27,253 nt of DNA from CAVSWN01 sp046728115 (GCA_046728115.1 JBKPDW010000090.1:1-27253); one strand, 5' to 3'. Positions 1 to 7,809 are shown, counted from the first letter of the stretch. The notes: a model not told the origin generated them from the sequence alone. Numbers and translations are program-made.

Positions 1-96
1 CGTAGCTGCCGCCCTAGGTCTGCGTGAGCATGCCATCAGGGGCGACGCGCCACCAAGTTTCTGGGTTCAGCGACGTCGACGATTCGACGCGCTCTG

Positions 97-141
97 CTGT
101 TAACCGGAGGGTTGCTGGTTCGAGTCCAGCCTGAGGAGCCA
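97..141 (+). tRNA. tRNA-Asn(GTT) 3' half, 5' half not recognisable
   Basis: The segment reads as an anticodon loop CTGTTAA (GTT at 99-101), a variable region, a perfect T arm (GCTGG, loop TTCGAGT, CCAGC at 114-130), an acceptor 3' strand CTGAGGA (131-137), discriminator G and an encoded CCA (139-141). The 5' side does not match: the anticodon stem (92-96 against 104-108) pairs poorly, there is no normal D arm, and the expected 5' acceptor TCCTCAG is absent (GGTTCAG at 64-70 is the nearest). Homology beginning at the anticodon loop is the usual form of the tRNA copy left by tyrosine-integrase islands, so this is more likely an att scar or pseudo-tRNA than a working gene. Confidence 0.6.
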
Positions 142-563
142 ATCTTTTCAATAATTTGCGGAGGACGAATCTTTCGCCCGATCTTCACGTTGCCCTTTTC
201 CGAGGCCATTTCATGCGGGTTTTTCCTTAGCGCTTGAAAGCAGCCGGATGCTCGCACACCGGCGATCGCTATTCATGCTCATTTCTCGCAACCCGTTCAT
301 GTTCATCATGATCCTGTAGGCAGGTCACGAGAGTCGTTTCACCCCACCACTTCGTTGGAGCGAGCCGCGTCAAAACTCTTGCCGATCCAGTAGACAAACC
401 AACCCATTGCTGACCGTCGCCAAGAGGATTGTCCAAACTCGAAGAACAACCTTTCAAGAGATCGAGGAGCACTTGAGTCTCGAATTCGTGCGGTCGACGA
501 TGACATGCGCGCCGGAGATCATTTCATTTTCTCCTGGAGCGGTTGAGATCTATATTCGCGATC
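142..563. other. Intergenic stretch, no supported gene
   Basis: About 420 bases between the tRNA fragment and the reductase. Open frames on both strands lack recognisable motifs; the minus-strand frame that runs into the tRNA is the usual artefact of translating a tRNA backwards. I see no convincing promoter or terminator. Inter-gene debris is likely, given the state of the neighbouring genes. Confidence 0.4.
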
Positions 564-1211
564 ATGCCAGCCATTGGATTCATCGGTGCCGGACACATAG
601 GAAGCCAGGTTGCGAGACTGGCGGTGGCGCACGGGTACAAAGTGGTGATTAGCAACTCGCGCGGGCCTGAGACCTTGGCCTCGCTCGTCGCCGAACTGGG
701 ACCGAACGCGCGCGCGGCGACGGCCACGGATGCCGCAAGGTCGGGAGACATCGTCGTGGTCACCATCCCCCTCAAGAACTACCGGGCGGTCCCGGTTGAG
801 CCGTTGGCCGCCAAGATCGTGATCGACACCAACAACTATTACCCACAGCGGGACGGCCACATTCCGGAACTCGACAACGAGTCGACGACCACGGCCGAGC
901 TCCTGCAGGCGCACCTGCCGACGTCGAAGGTGGTCAAGGCATTCAACCATATCTATGCCGCGCAACTCACCACCGACGGGCAGCCAGCGGGTTCGAAGAA
1001 CCGTCGCGCGCTGGTCATCGCCGGCGACGACCCTGATGCCAAAGCCACTGTGACGAAACTGCTCGACCAGTTCGGCTTCGACACGGTGGACGCGGGGCCA
1101 CTGAAGGAGGGATGGCGCATTCAGCGCGACACGCCTGGCTACGGTCCGCGTCGCACGGCAGAGGAATTACGCAGGGACCTCGCCGCGGCCAAGCGGTACG
1201 CCGATCAATAG
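564..1211 (+). CDS. NAD(P)-binding reductase of the NADPH-dependent F420 reductase type
   Basis: A 215-residue protein opening directly into a Rossmann dinucleotide loop (GFIGAGHIG, residues 4-12), followed by the family pattern of a short strand and a conserved IDTNNYYP segment near residue 90. It resembles the N-terminal domain of F420-dependent NADP reductases, which pass hydride between NADP(H) and a deazaflavin or other partner; many bacterial relatives have unknown substrates, so the exact reaction is open. ATG 564 puts the nucleotide loop at the N-terminus as in the family; a TTG at 543 would add seven residues but sits only 3 bases after GGAG. The gene stands alone and is intact, unlike most of its neighbours. 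Confidence 0.8.
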   Translation: MPAIGFIGAGHIGSQVARLAVAHGYKVVISNSRGPETLASLVAELGPNARAATATDAARSGDIVVVTIPLKNYRAVPVEPLAAKIVIDTNNYYPQRDGHIPELDNESTTTAELLQAHLPTSKVVKAFNHIYAAQLTTDGQPAGSKNRRALVIAGDDPDAKATVTKLLDQFGFDTVDAGPLKEGWRIQRDTPGYGPRRTAEELRRDLAAAKRYADQ

Positions 1212-1390
1212 ACGCTCACGTGTGAAGACGGGTCAGCTAACGTTCGCGAATCATTTGCTTACGTCCGCTTGACGGCGAGTCGCGGATCACGCCAGAACAG
1301 TGGTTCATTCAGAGAGTCGAGTAACGGCGAAAGTCTCGGCATGATGGCGCGATGCGAGCTAGAGGATGGCGTTCTCGAATAGTGACGCGA

Positions 1391-1912
1391 TCACTCTGCA
1401 GCCGCAGTCAATAGCGCGACGACCTTTTCGTCGAGTTGCCGCGCGACCGCCGACGCCTGCGCGTTTCCGTATGGCGCCAAGAGGCTCGCCATGAGGTCGT
1501 AGGACAAGTACACGCCGTCGCGCCGTTGGTCGACCAGCACTGTCACCGGTGCGTATGACGCCGCATCGGTAACGTGTTTGACCATTTCCTTCATGATCAG
1601 GGGATTGCCGATGACGAGGCGCAATGCCCGTGGTGCGCCGTCTCCGAACTCCTCACGAAGAACCCCACCGATATCGAATTACGCCATTTCCATCAGGCCG
1701 ACAGCGCCGGTCGCAGCATTAACAATCCGTTCGAGATCCGTGGACGTCCTTGCGCCAGAGACGTCCGCAAACGCCGACCCATCGGGATGACCGATGGCGG
1801 CCTCTAGTTTCGCGACGACCGCGTCGAACGGCTGTGCGGAAATCACGGTTGTTCGTTCCACCTCGGGCGAAGACACGCGCGAACTACCCGTGTCGGCCGC
1901 GATGAACAACAA
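1391..1912 (-). pseudogene. DUF302 family protein interrupted by one in-frame TAA
   Basis: Two open segments in the same minus-strand frame (1912-1682 and 1678-1391) are separated only by a TAA codon at 1681-1679. The first half carries the family N-terminus (a VVAKLEAAIG helix and GLMEMA); the second carries its C-terminal core (RLVIGNPLIMKEMV and LSYDLMASLLAPYG). Together they give about 172 residues of DUF302, a small fold of unknown function often found in secreted or cytosolic proteins. A CAA to TAA change is the simplest explanation. The 5' end is also doubtful: the frame offers only TTG starts and begins where a foreign gene fragment ends. Either an inactivated gene or, less likely, one that is read through. 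Confidence 0.75.
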
Positions 1913-1929
1913 GTAACAGGCGAGGTGCC

Positions 1930-2214
1930 CTATCGCTCACGTACTGGAATGGCCCGCTCATCACCGATGTCGGCGTGGTCTACACGGGCAGCCTGAAGAA
2001 ACAGGCCGAGCACGGCGGCTTCGCCCACGATGATACGAGTGTCATGTTGCTCGTGCCCAACCCGCACCTTCATCGCAGGACCATCACCAGTTTTGTCGAG
2101 ACGACGCAAGTCGCTCCCACCATCCTCGGCATCCTTGGATTCGATCCGCGGAGCCTCGACGCTGTTCGAAAGGAAGGCACCCCCGTTCTGCCGGGGATCC
2201 AATTCGATCGGTGA
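1930..2214 (+). pseudogene. C-terminal remnant of an alkaline-phosphatase-superfamily (phosphodiesterase-type) protein
   Basis: An open frame without a proper start, ending at TGA 2212. Its translation matches the end of type I phosphodiesterase/nucleotide pyrophosphatase-like proteins: YWNGPLITD, VVYTGSLKK, then EHGGFAHDDTSVMLLV, which carries the metal-binding His-Gly-Gly and Asp-Asp elements of that region, and a final TTQVAPTILGILGFDP helix. The N-terminal several hundred residues, including the nucleophile, are missing, so it cannot be active. The homology starts within about 20 bases of the 5' end of the minus-strand DUF302 gene, so both genes are broken at one rearrangement junction. 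Confidence 0.7.
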
Positions 2215-2249
2215 ACGGTGATCTTCGCGTAACCGAAAGGTGAGGTGCC

Positions 2250-3389
2250 TCAGGTGACGACCCGAATCAGCAGCAGCGTCTGGTCGTCGAGTTGCGGCCC
2301 GTGCGCGCTGGTCGCGGTGAGCAGCGCGCGCTCGAGGTGTTCCAGGGGACTCGCGACGTGCTCCTGAACGAGAGCCTTCACGCGGTGGAGACCGAACTCG
2401 CGATCGTCGCCGTCGAACACTTCCGTCAAGCCGTCCGTGAGGATGACGAACAGGTCACCGACGCCGCATCCCACGCGGGCAGCGATAAACGATCGTTCGC
2501 CCATCATCGCCAGCGGGACCTGTGGTGTCGACAGCTCTTCGAGCACGCGCGCTTCCGATCGGTAGTGCAGAATCGGCAGATGCCCGGCGACGGTAAACCG
2601 CAGCTCGCGTGCGCCATCGAATTGAATGCCCGCAAAGGTGACGAACATCTCCGGCTTCTTGAGATCGAGCAGGACGACGTTGAGCGTATTGAGAAGCTGG
2701 TCGATCGGCCGCATGGGGCGGAGCTCTGTTCGGGCGGCGCTCTTGACCATTGCCATCAGGAGGCCAGCGCCGACGCCATGCCCTGAAACGTCTGCCACAT
2801 AGCCGATCCACTGGCCATCCCATTCCACAAGGTCAACGAGGTCGCCGCCTACGTCGCCGCTCGGAATGGAGATGCCGCGAAACTCGAACCGTCCGACGCG
2901 CTTGGAAAGAGGCGGAACGAGCAGGCGGTGGATGTCGCGTGCCAGCGCGATCTCAGTGTGGGCGCGAACGTAGCGCGTCCCCTCCTGGCGGGCAAAATGC
3001 GAGAGCACGATCAAGCTCGCCGTCAAGGACGCAACAATGAGATTGGCGTCCACCTGAAGGCGGCTGTGCAGCGCGCCGGCCGCGAGCGGCACTGTACGAG
3101 CCGGCAGGATGTGCTGGCCCTGCGTGACAATCAGGACGTGAGCGCCGATGGCGGCGACCAACCATCGCGGCCATCGGAAGGCCAGTACGTAGCCGACCGT
3201 CAGGCCTCCGCTGACGATCATCACGGCCACGAGCCGCGAGGGCGGGTTCGAGCCGAGGCTCGACATATCGTCGAGCAGTCCGGCCGGCATGAACATCAGA
3301 AAAATGCCGGCAAGGAAGGTCACGTACGACGAGGTTGGAATCCGATTCCAGAACTCGCGCCGACGCGCCCATATCTGCCAGGCGTTCAT
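2250..3389 (-). CDS. Membrane-bound SpoIIE/RsbU-type PP2C serine phosphatase
   Basis: 379 residues. Four hydrophobic segments fill roughly residues 18-133, then a linker (ALARDIHRLLVPP) leads into a SpoIIE-type PP2C domain. Its metal-binding motifs are visible: SGDVGGD near 177, ADVSGHG near 199 and LTDGLTE near 321. Such enzymes dephosphorylate anti-sigma-factor antagonists in partner-switching pathways, here with a membrane input domain of unknown ligand. The start ATG (3389) overlaps the TGA of the truncated polyphosphate kinase upstream as ATGA, so the two were once translationally coupled. A STAS protein at 24313 is a possible partner type, but it is 21 kb away and lacks the usual phospho-serine. 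Confidence 0.88.
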   Translation of the reverse strand: MNAWQIWARRREFWNRIPTSSYVTFLAGIFLMFMPAGLLDDMSSLGSNPPSRLVAVMIVSGGLTVGYVLAFRWPRWLVAAIGAHVLIVTQGQHILPARTVPLAAGALHSRLQVDANLIVASLTASLIVLSHFARQEGTRYVRAHTEIALARDIHRLLVPPLSKRVGRFEFRGISIPSGDVGGDLVDLVEWDGQWIGYVADVSGHGVGAGLLMAMVKSAARTELRPMRPIDQLLNTLNVVLLDLKKPEMFVTFAGIQFDGARELRFTVAGHLPILHYRSEARVLEELSTPQVPLAMMGERSFIAARVGCGVGDLFVILTDGLTEVFDGDDREFGLHRVKALVQEHVASPLEHLERALLTATSAHGPQLDDQTLLLIRVVT

Positions 3390-3870
3390 CTGTCCGGCCC
3401 GCTGTCAGCGGCGCTCCTCGGGCCCAAAGACGACTCCGACGCGCTCGCGCGCGAGGCCTCAGCCTGGAGATACTGCTGGATCCTGAACGGCGGTTCGCCT
3501 CGCGCGGGAGGGCGCCGCCGGTACACGCCGTCAGGACCGAGCCAGCGCGAACGGACGTTGTCGCGGAACATGGCCCACAAAGCGTACAGCACCTTCGCTT
3601 TGAGATAGGCGTCCTCGACGGGGAACATCAGCTCGATGCGCTTGTCGCGCCCACTGGATATTCCGCTCCTCGTCGAACCGGGCGGTCGGCTCGACGAGGA
3701 CCGTCACCTGCTTGTTCCGTTCGGCCGCGCGCTGAAAGCTGGCGATGATCGGCGATCCGACGCTCGTGCGATACAACGTCTGCTTGATCGCCAGAACGTC
3801 GGGTCGTCCGCCGCCTGGGCGAGAAACGCCGTGACCGGATCGTAGGCGTCGTACGGGTAGATAGCACGTG
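3386..3870 (-). pseudogene. ppk1: Polyphosphate kinase 1 remnant with its middle deleted
   Basis: Three stretches of PPK1 lie on the minus strand. DAYDPVTAFLAQAADDP (to about 3803) is followed by one missing base, then TLYRTSVGSPIIASFQRAAE and VTVLVEPTARFDEERN (to about 3650). The next codons jump, in another frame, to KRIELMFPVEDAYLKAK and the C-terminal end (ALWAMFRDNVRSRWLGPDG). Roughly 200-250 residues between NIQWAR and KRIEL are gone, including the LKTHAK region with the phosphorylated catalytic His, and most of the N-terminus is absent too. It cannot make polyphosphate. The last codon overlaps the start of the phosphatase gene (ATGA), which suggests an ancestral ppk-phosphatase operon. 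The 5' limit is approximate. Confidence 0.8.
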
Positions 3871-4024
3871 CTCGAACACCTGCAAATTTACATCGCCGTC
3901 ACACCATGATGCGAGCCGGCCGTCACCGGCGGCGCATAGGTTACCGGTTCGTGGATGATTGGATTCGACGCGGCGAGCTGATTGAACCGGTGAGGCTGGA
4001 GCCGTCGGGTGAAGGCGCTCAGCG

Positions 4025-5661
4025 TTAAGGCTGAAGAATGGCTTGGACGACGCCGTCCGGATTGTCCAGCGGCAGAAAGTGCCCTCCATCGACGACGATC
4101 AATTCTGCACCGAGGCCCGAGGCAAGTCGCCGGCCAACGGTCTGAAGCGGCAGATACTCGTCTTGTGCGCCCCATACGATTCTGATCGGCACGCCGATCT
4201 CGCGCAGCCGCGCCGTCGTGCCTCGGGTCTCGGAGGGATCGAGGCAGCGGGCGGCATGAATCAACTGCCGGCCGCCCTTATCTCCCGAGTAGGCAGCGAG
4301 CAGACGGCGAATGGGCTTCAGGCGTCGCGAGAGCACGGGCTGCAGCCTTGAAGCTTTCTCCGCATCCCAGCTGCGGATGCTCTCGATCGCGCCCATCGCC
4401 CACTCCGTCTCACAGACGCCATCGACCAAGATCACGCGCTCGACACGTTCCGGATTCTGCAAGGCGAAGAGTTCGGCCGCCGCCGTGCCAACGTCGTGCG
4501 CGACCAGTACGACTTTGTCGTGCAGCCCCACTAGCTGCCGTAACTGGTCGGGTGCGAGTCCCGACGATGGGAGATTTCCCGTTCACCCATCTAGCCTGAT
4601 TCCCAGCGCGGCCCGGTGACGGGCAGCGTCAAAAGCGGGAGTGACACGGTCCTCAGAAGGCCCGGTGGCGCACACGTGACGCCATCTGGTCGGAGCCAGT
4701 CAGGAGGGCTGGGCAACCAGACGGGCCGCAGCATAAAGCGAACGATGCCGCGTCGAAAAGTACTCCCCGCCGAATATTGCTGGCAGAGGCGGGCTCTTGT
4801 GGGTGGCGACTCGGGGACAAAGCGAGGCAGCCTGGTATCGGAGTGCGCACGAGCAACGGGACAGCACCTCGAACCCACCGGCGTATGGTCGACGGCACGC
4901 CTGGAGAGTACGGTCGCGAAAGTAGGGAAGGTCCCGCGGGTCGCCGAGGCGCACCCGCACAGCGAAGGCGCGACGTATAAGCGGCCAGGCCGTGAAGTCG
5001 TTGCGTGCCCGCGGGACTGGCGGATGGGGTCGAAGTACGCGATGAGCGCGCGAGACAACAGAACTCGTGCGGGAGCCAAGGACCCCTGGGGTAGAGAGGC
5101 ATCGCCTCTTGCACAGCGGCACGCCAAAGCCCTCGCTCGGTCAGGACTCAGAGCCTGGCCACCTGGTCGGGAGTGGACGCGTGCGAAGGGTGATGACAAA
5201 CGGGTCGCTCGTTGGCGAACAGGCCGGGTGTCGGCGCTCTCTGTTTGCCGCGACGCGGGTCGGCAGGTCGCACCTGACAGGCTGGCCTTGAAGCCGTACT
5301 GGGGAAAACCCACCGTACGGAATTTTAGGGAGGGCGATGGAAACGTCGGCATCATTCGAAGCCCGGTCCGCGCCATCGCTCTACCCGACCAACTTCAACT
5401 CCTCGAGCAGCGCGAGCACATGTGGCACTTGAGCGGCCATACCCACATCATCAGCGGACGGCGATTCTCCATAGCCGAGGAGATCCGGTGCGATGCAGCG
5501 AAAACCGGCGCGCGATATCCGATCCATGACTGGCTGCCAGAGCCAGCGCGTACAGGGAAACGTGGAGAAAAACAATCGGATCGCCTGTACCAAGCTCCGT
5601 GCGTGCGAGCGGCACCTGGCCAGTGTAACCCGTCTGTTTTCGAAGCCGTACTAATGTTCAC
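4025..5661 (-). pseudogene. Alpha/beta hydrolase, split by a group II intron and frameshifted
   Basis: The N-terminal part lies at 5661-5385 and the C-terminal part at 4551-4025. The N-part reads QVPLARTELGTGDPIVFLH, then WLWQPVMDRIS and CIAPDLLGYGES; the C-part holds LVAHDVGTAAAE (nucleophile elbow, with Asp in the Ser/Asp position), IVWGAQDEYLP (acid) and GGHFLPLDNP (catalytic His). The nucleophile Asp would suit a haloalkane-dehalogenase or epoxide-hydrolase-like enzyme; the substrate is unknown. Three one-base indels (near 5556, 5563 and 5626) break the N-part besides the 833-base insertion, so it is probably dead. The intron runs in the opposite direction, so splicing of this transcript could not restore it. 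The GTG at 5661 is the likely original start. Confidence 0.78.
4552..5384 (+). mobile_element. ORF-less group II intron (class C-like), inserted antisense in a hydrolase gene
   Basis: The 5' end GTGCGAG at 4552 fits the group II consensus GUGYG. Near the 3' end is a domain V hairpin (about 5291-5322): AGCCGTAC, an inner TGGG stem, a GAAAA loop, CCCA, a two-base CC bulge, then GTACGG, with the catalytic AGC triad at 5292-5294. A long domain VI-like stem follows (GGGCGATGG with CCATCGCTC), and the element can end in AC at 5384. The 833 bases between carry no reverse transcriptase; the long frames present are compositional artefacts, so it would need a maturase in trans. Its flanks form an inverted repeat, TGGTCGG (4545-4551) and CCGACCA (5385-5391), as expected of class C introns, which favour hairpin-forming targets. 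Exact ends are uncertain by a few bases. Confidence 0.8.
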
Positions 5662-5720
5662 CGGAGCCTTCGATCTGAAAAGCTACAAAGAGATCTTCAA
5701 CAGCCGGATCCTCAGAATAT

Positions 5721-5778
5721 TCAACCACATGGTTGACAGATTGGCGTCGCACGAGCTATGCTCAACCACATGGTTGAG
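5721..5778 (+). promoter_or_regulatory. Promoter with two palindromic operators, probable leaderless start of the ArsR operon
   Basis: Two palindromes share the core AACCA-CA-TGGTT: 5721-5736 (arms TCAACCA/TGGTTGA) and 5761-5778 (arms CTCAACCA/TGGTTGAG), 41 bases apart, about four helical turns. A perfect -35 TTGACA (5733-5738) is built from the right arm of the first; an 18-base spacer leads to a -10 TATGCT (5757-5762) that runs into the left arm of the second. Seven bases further is ATG 5770, inside the second palindrome. Transcription would start at or next to the A of that ATG, giving a leaderless message. ArsR binding here would cover both promoter elements, so autorepression is the natural inference. 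Confidence 0.75.
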
Positions 5779-6132
5779 AGTGTAGTACGCCTCGATCGAG
5801 TGTTTCGCGCACTCGCAAGTGAACCGCGGCGCGAGATTCTCCGCCGGGCGGCGCGCGCACGCTGCACGGTCACGGAACTCGCGGATCAGTTCGACATGAC
5901 GCTCGCCGCCGTGTCGAAGCACGTCCACGTCCTCGACGAGGCCCGTCTCCTGACACGCGAACAGGACGGACGCAGGCAATGGCGTCGGCTGAATCCGGCA
6001 CCACTCGAGGCGGCGCAGTCCTCGATCGTCGAACTGCAGGCGTTTTGGAACAATCGCCTCGACAGTCTGGAACGGTTTCTTCACGACGACCGGGAGCGAT
6101 CGTCGCCCAAACGGCGGAGACGGCAACGATGA
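5770..6132 (+). CDS. ArsR-family winged-helix repressor (SRPBCC-associated type)
   Basis: 120 residues from ATG 5770. The N-terminus (FRALASEPRREILRRAA) and the recognition helix region (TVTELADQFDMTLAAVSKHV, then HVLDEARLL) are typical of the ArsR subgroup that precedes SRPBCC/AHSA1 genes; there is no Cys-based metal site, so it is not a classic metal sensor. ATG 5758 is an alternative start four codons upstream, but it overlaps the -10 box, and 5770 matches the arrangement of the second ArsR at 17043. The stop codon overlaps the next gene's ATG (ATGA at 6129), so translation is coupled to the SRPBCC gene. It likely represses its own operon through the two palindromes around its start. Confidence 0.88.
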   Translation: MVESVVRLDRVFRALASEPRREILRRAARARCTVTELADQFDMTLAAVSKHVHVLDEARLLTREQDGRRQWRRLNPAPLEAAQSSIVELQAFWNNRLDSLERFLHDDRERSSPKRRRRQR

Positions 6133-6565
6133 CCGGGTCGTCTATCGTGCTGACGCGGGTGTTCCCAGTGGACATCGAGCGCGTCTTCGGGGCGTGGACG
6201 AGACCGGATCTGCTGTCGCAATGGTTCGTGCCGGCCGCTGGTCCGCGGCCGTCGTCACGAACGACCTCCGCGTCGGCGGACGCTACCGCATCGCGATCCA
6301 CCGAGATGACCGAGACATCGGAGGCGCGTCGGGTGAGTACCTCGAGATTCAGGCGCCGCATCGCCTCGTCTTCACCTGGGCGTCTACCGGTGTCGTGCAC
6401 CTGAAGGATAGCGTGGTGGCTGTGGATTTCGAGCGAGTACAGGACGGAACAGAGCTGACGCTCACGCATACGGTCCGACGCGACAGCGAAGAAGGTCGCG
6501 CGCACGAACGGGGGTGGCAGGCGACGCTCGCCAGCCTCGAGCGATTTCTTGAATCAAGGGGGTGA
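6129..6565 (+). pseudogene. SRPBCC/AHSA1-domain protein with a one-base frameshift
   Basis: Starts at ATG 6129 overlapping the ArsR stop. The first frame gives IVLTRVFPVDIERVFGAWTR and WFVP, the normal AHSA1 opening. Near 6230 the homology moves to the +1 frame and continues GRWSAAVVTNDLRVGGRYRI, LVFTWAST, ELTLTHTV and a C-terminal GWQATLASLERFL helix. Adding one C in the GTGCCGGCC run would restore a single frame of about 146 residues. SRPBCC proteins form a deep hydrophobic ligand cavity; this type is commonly co-transcribed with an ArsR repressor but has no agreed function. The base may be a true deletion or a homopolymer sequencing error. Confidence 0.8.
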
Positions 6566-6568
6566 ACG

Positions 6569-6976
6569 ATGTCGGAGAAGGCGTTTTTGCGACGTGTTTC
6601 GGTTAAGAGGCGGTCTGCCTCGCCTGGAGGCGACCTGCGATTCGAACTCGAGGGTCTCGATCAGCACATCATCATGCATGTCGACGAGTCACGGCCTTCG
6701 GCGTTCGTCCGCTGGACGTGCGTGAACCACAGGGCCGTTCATGAATGGGCCGGAACGCACGTCGCGTGGTCGATACACGAGCGTGGCGCCGGCATGTCCG
6801 AATTGCGTCTCGCGCACATCGGATTGACGCCGGAACCCGAGTGCTTCGATCACTGCGAAATCGGCTGGGGTCGTTTTCTTCCGAGTATCGTGGCGCTCGT
6901 CGAGCGCGGGGAAGGAGCGCCCTATCGCGACGACGGGACCGGTACCTGCTCGACGACGAGGCCGCCGCATGCCTAA
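6569..6976 (+). CDS. SRPBCC-domain protein with a shortened N-terminus
   Basis: 135 residues. The C-terminal two thirds match SRPBCC proteins: FVRWTCV, HEWAGTHVAWSI, ELRLAHIGLTPEPECFD, GWGRFLPSIVALVERGEGAPY. The usual start of the fold, in which a TPEEAF helix and a WW motif precede the sheet, is absent; the first 25 residues (SEKAFLRRVSVKRRSASPGG) are basic and unlike the family, so the 5' part may have been lost or replaced. It begins 3 bases after the preceding stop and its own stop overlaps the TfoX-N start (ATGCCTAA), so it sits inside the operon. Function unknown; probably small-molecule binding if folded. Confidence 0.7.
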   Translation: MSEKAFLRRVSVKRRSASPGGDLRFELEGLDQHIIMHVDESRPSAFVRWTCVNHRAVHEWAGTHVAWSIHERGAGMSELRLAHIGLTPEPECFDHCEIGWGRFLPSIVALVERGEGAPYRDDGTGTCSTTRPPHA

Positions 6977-7310
6977 CGCTCGCTTTGGAAGGGGCAGAAG
7001 GTCTCCACATCGCTCGTTCGAGCGAGTCGTGCACGCGTTCGCCGGCGACCAGGACGTCACGACGGGGACGATGATGGCGTCTCTCGGACTCAAAGTGAAC
7101 GGCCGGATTTTCGCGATGCTCGTGCGCGGGCGACTCGTCGTGAAACTGCCGAGAGCGCGTGTCGACGAACTCGTGAAGGCCCGACGCGGGTCTCGCTTCG
7201 ATCCGCGACGCGACGGCCGGCTCATGAAGGAGTGGATCGTGTTGAAGGGCGAATCTTTGCCATGGGTCGACATCGCGCACGAGGCGTATCGCTTCGTGAA
7301 GGGCGTCTAA
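6969..7310 (+). CDS. TfoX N-terminal-domain protein
   Basis: 113 residues with the TfoX-N signature: an N-terminal helix (FERVVHAFAGDQDV), LGLKVNGRIFAMLVRGRLVVKLP, DELVKARRGSRFDP, then RLMKEWIVLKG and a final amphipathic helix. In competence regulator TfoX/Sxy this domain is paired with a C-terminal one; stand-alone versions like this are widespread and of unknown role. The glycine-rich loop that normally precedes GLKVNG reads TTGTMMASLGLK here. The start overlaps the upstream stop by eight bases and DinB begins one base after the stop, so it is firmly within the operon. Confidence 0.85.
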   Translation: MPNARFGRGRRSPHRSFERVVHAFAGDQDVTTGTMMASLGLKVNGRIFAMLVRGRLVVKLPRARVDELVKARRGSRFDPRRDGRLMKEWIVLKGESLPWVDIAHEAYRFVKGV

Positions 7311-7311
7311 T

Positions 7312-7809
7312 ATGTTTTCACTTCTGCGCGACATGTTCGGGCACCAGGCGTGGGCCGACGCGAAGCAGTGGCGCGCGATCGAGGCGGTCCCGGCCGCGCG
7401 CGACGACACCGCCGTGCGCAATCGCCTGCACCACATCCACCTGGTGCAACAGAGCTTCATCTGGACCGTCGGCAGTCAGACAACGGCGTTCACGATGACC
7501 AGCCCGGCGGACTTTCCGACGTTCGAGGTGCTCAGAACGTACGCGCGCCACGTCCACAGCCTGATCGACGACGAGCTCGGCCGGCTGTCCGAGGCCGATC
7601 TCGCAGAGCAGGTGTCGATCCCATCGTTCAAGGATCGCGCTCTCACGATCACCCGAGCCGAGGCACTCACGCAGGCCGTGATGCACAGTCAGTGGCATCG
7701 CGGTCAGAATTCAACCCGACTGCGTGAGCTCGGCGCGACTCCTCCAACACTCGATCTGATTGTCTGGTACTGGATCGGCAAGCCCGCCCCCCGGTGGGAG
7801 GAGCGTTGA
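7312..7809 (+). CDS. DinB/YfiT-like four-helix metal-dependent protein
   Basis: 165 residues. It opens with LLRDMFGHQAWADAKQW, has a histidine-rich second helix (HHIHLVQQSFIW) and ends in MHSQWHRGQ, so the three His ligands of the DinB metal site are all present. DinB-fold proteins include thiol-dependent S-transferases (for example with bacillithiol or mycothiol) and many uncharacterised members. The gene is intact, one base downstream of tfoX-N, and its TGA overlaps the ATG of the next gene, so it is part of the ArsR-led operon. Confidence 0.88.
   Translation: MFSLLRDMFGHQAWADAKQWRAIEAVPAARDDTAVRNRLHHIHLVQQSFIWTVGSQTTAFTMTSPADFPTFEVLRTYARHVHSLIDDELGRLSEADLAEQVSIPSFKDRALTITRAEALTQAVMHSQWHRGQNSTRLRELGATPPTLDLIVWYWIGKPAPRWEER

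Noticed and set aside
36..257. 73-codon minus-strand frame overlapping the tRNA fragment
   Set aside because: Its GWTRTSNPPVN stretch is the reverse translation of the tRNA-Asn sequence, a familiar false gene.
1679..1681. Selenocysteine or pyrrolysine reading of the DUF302 stop
   Set aside because: The codon is TAA, which encodes neither; the position is not a Cys in the family.
2292..3608. Long + strand frames opposite the SpoIIE-type phosphatase
   Set aside because: Antisense shadows in GC-rich DNA; the minus-strand frame has all catalytic motifs.
4653..5122. Minus-strand frames of 140-153 codons inside the intron
   Set aside because: Complement of structured intron RNA; no family match and no start context.
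4616..5785. 389-codon open frame on the + strand
   Set aside because: It runs through the group II intron RNA and its flanks, has no RT or other domain, and has low-complexity Arg/Gly composition; other frames here are equally open.
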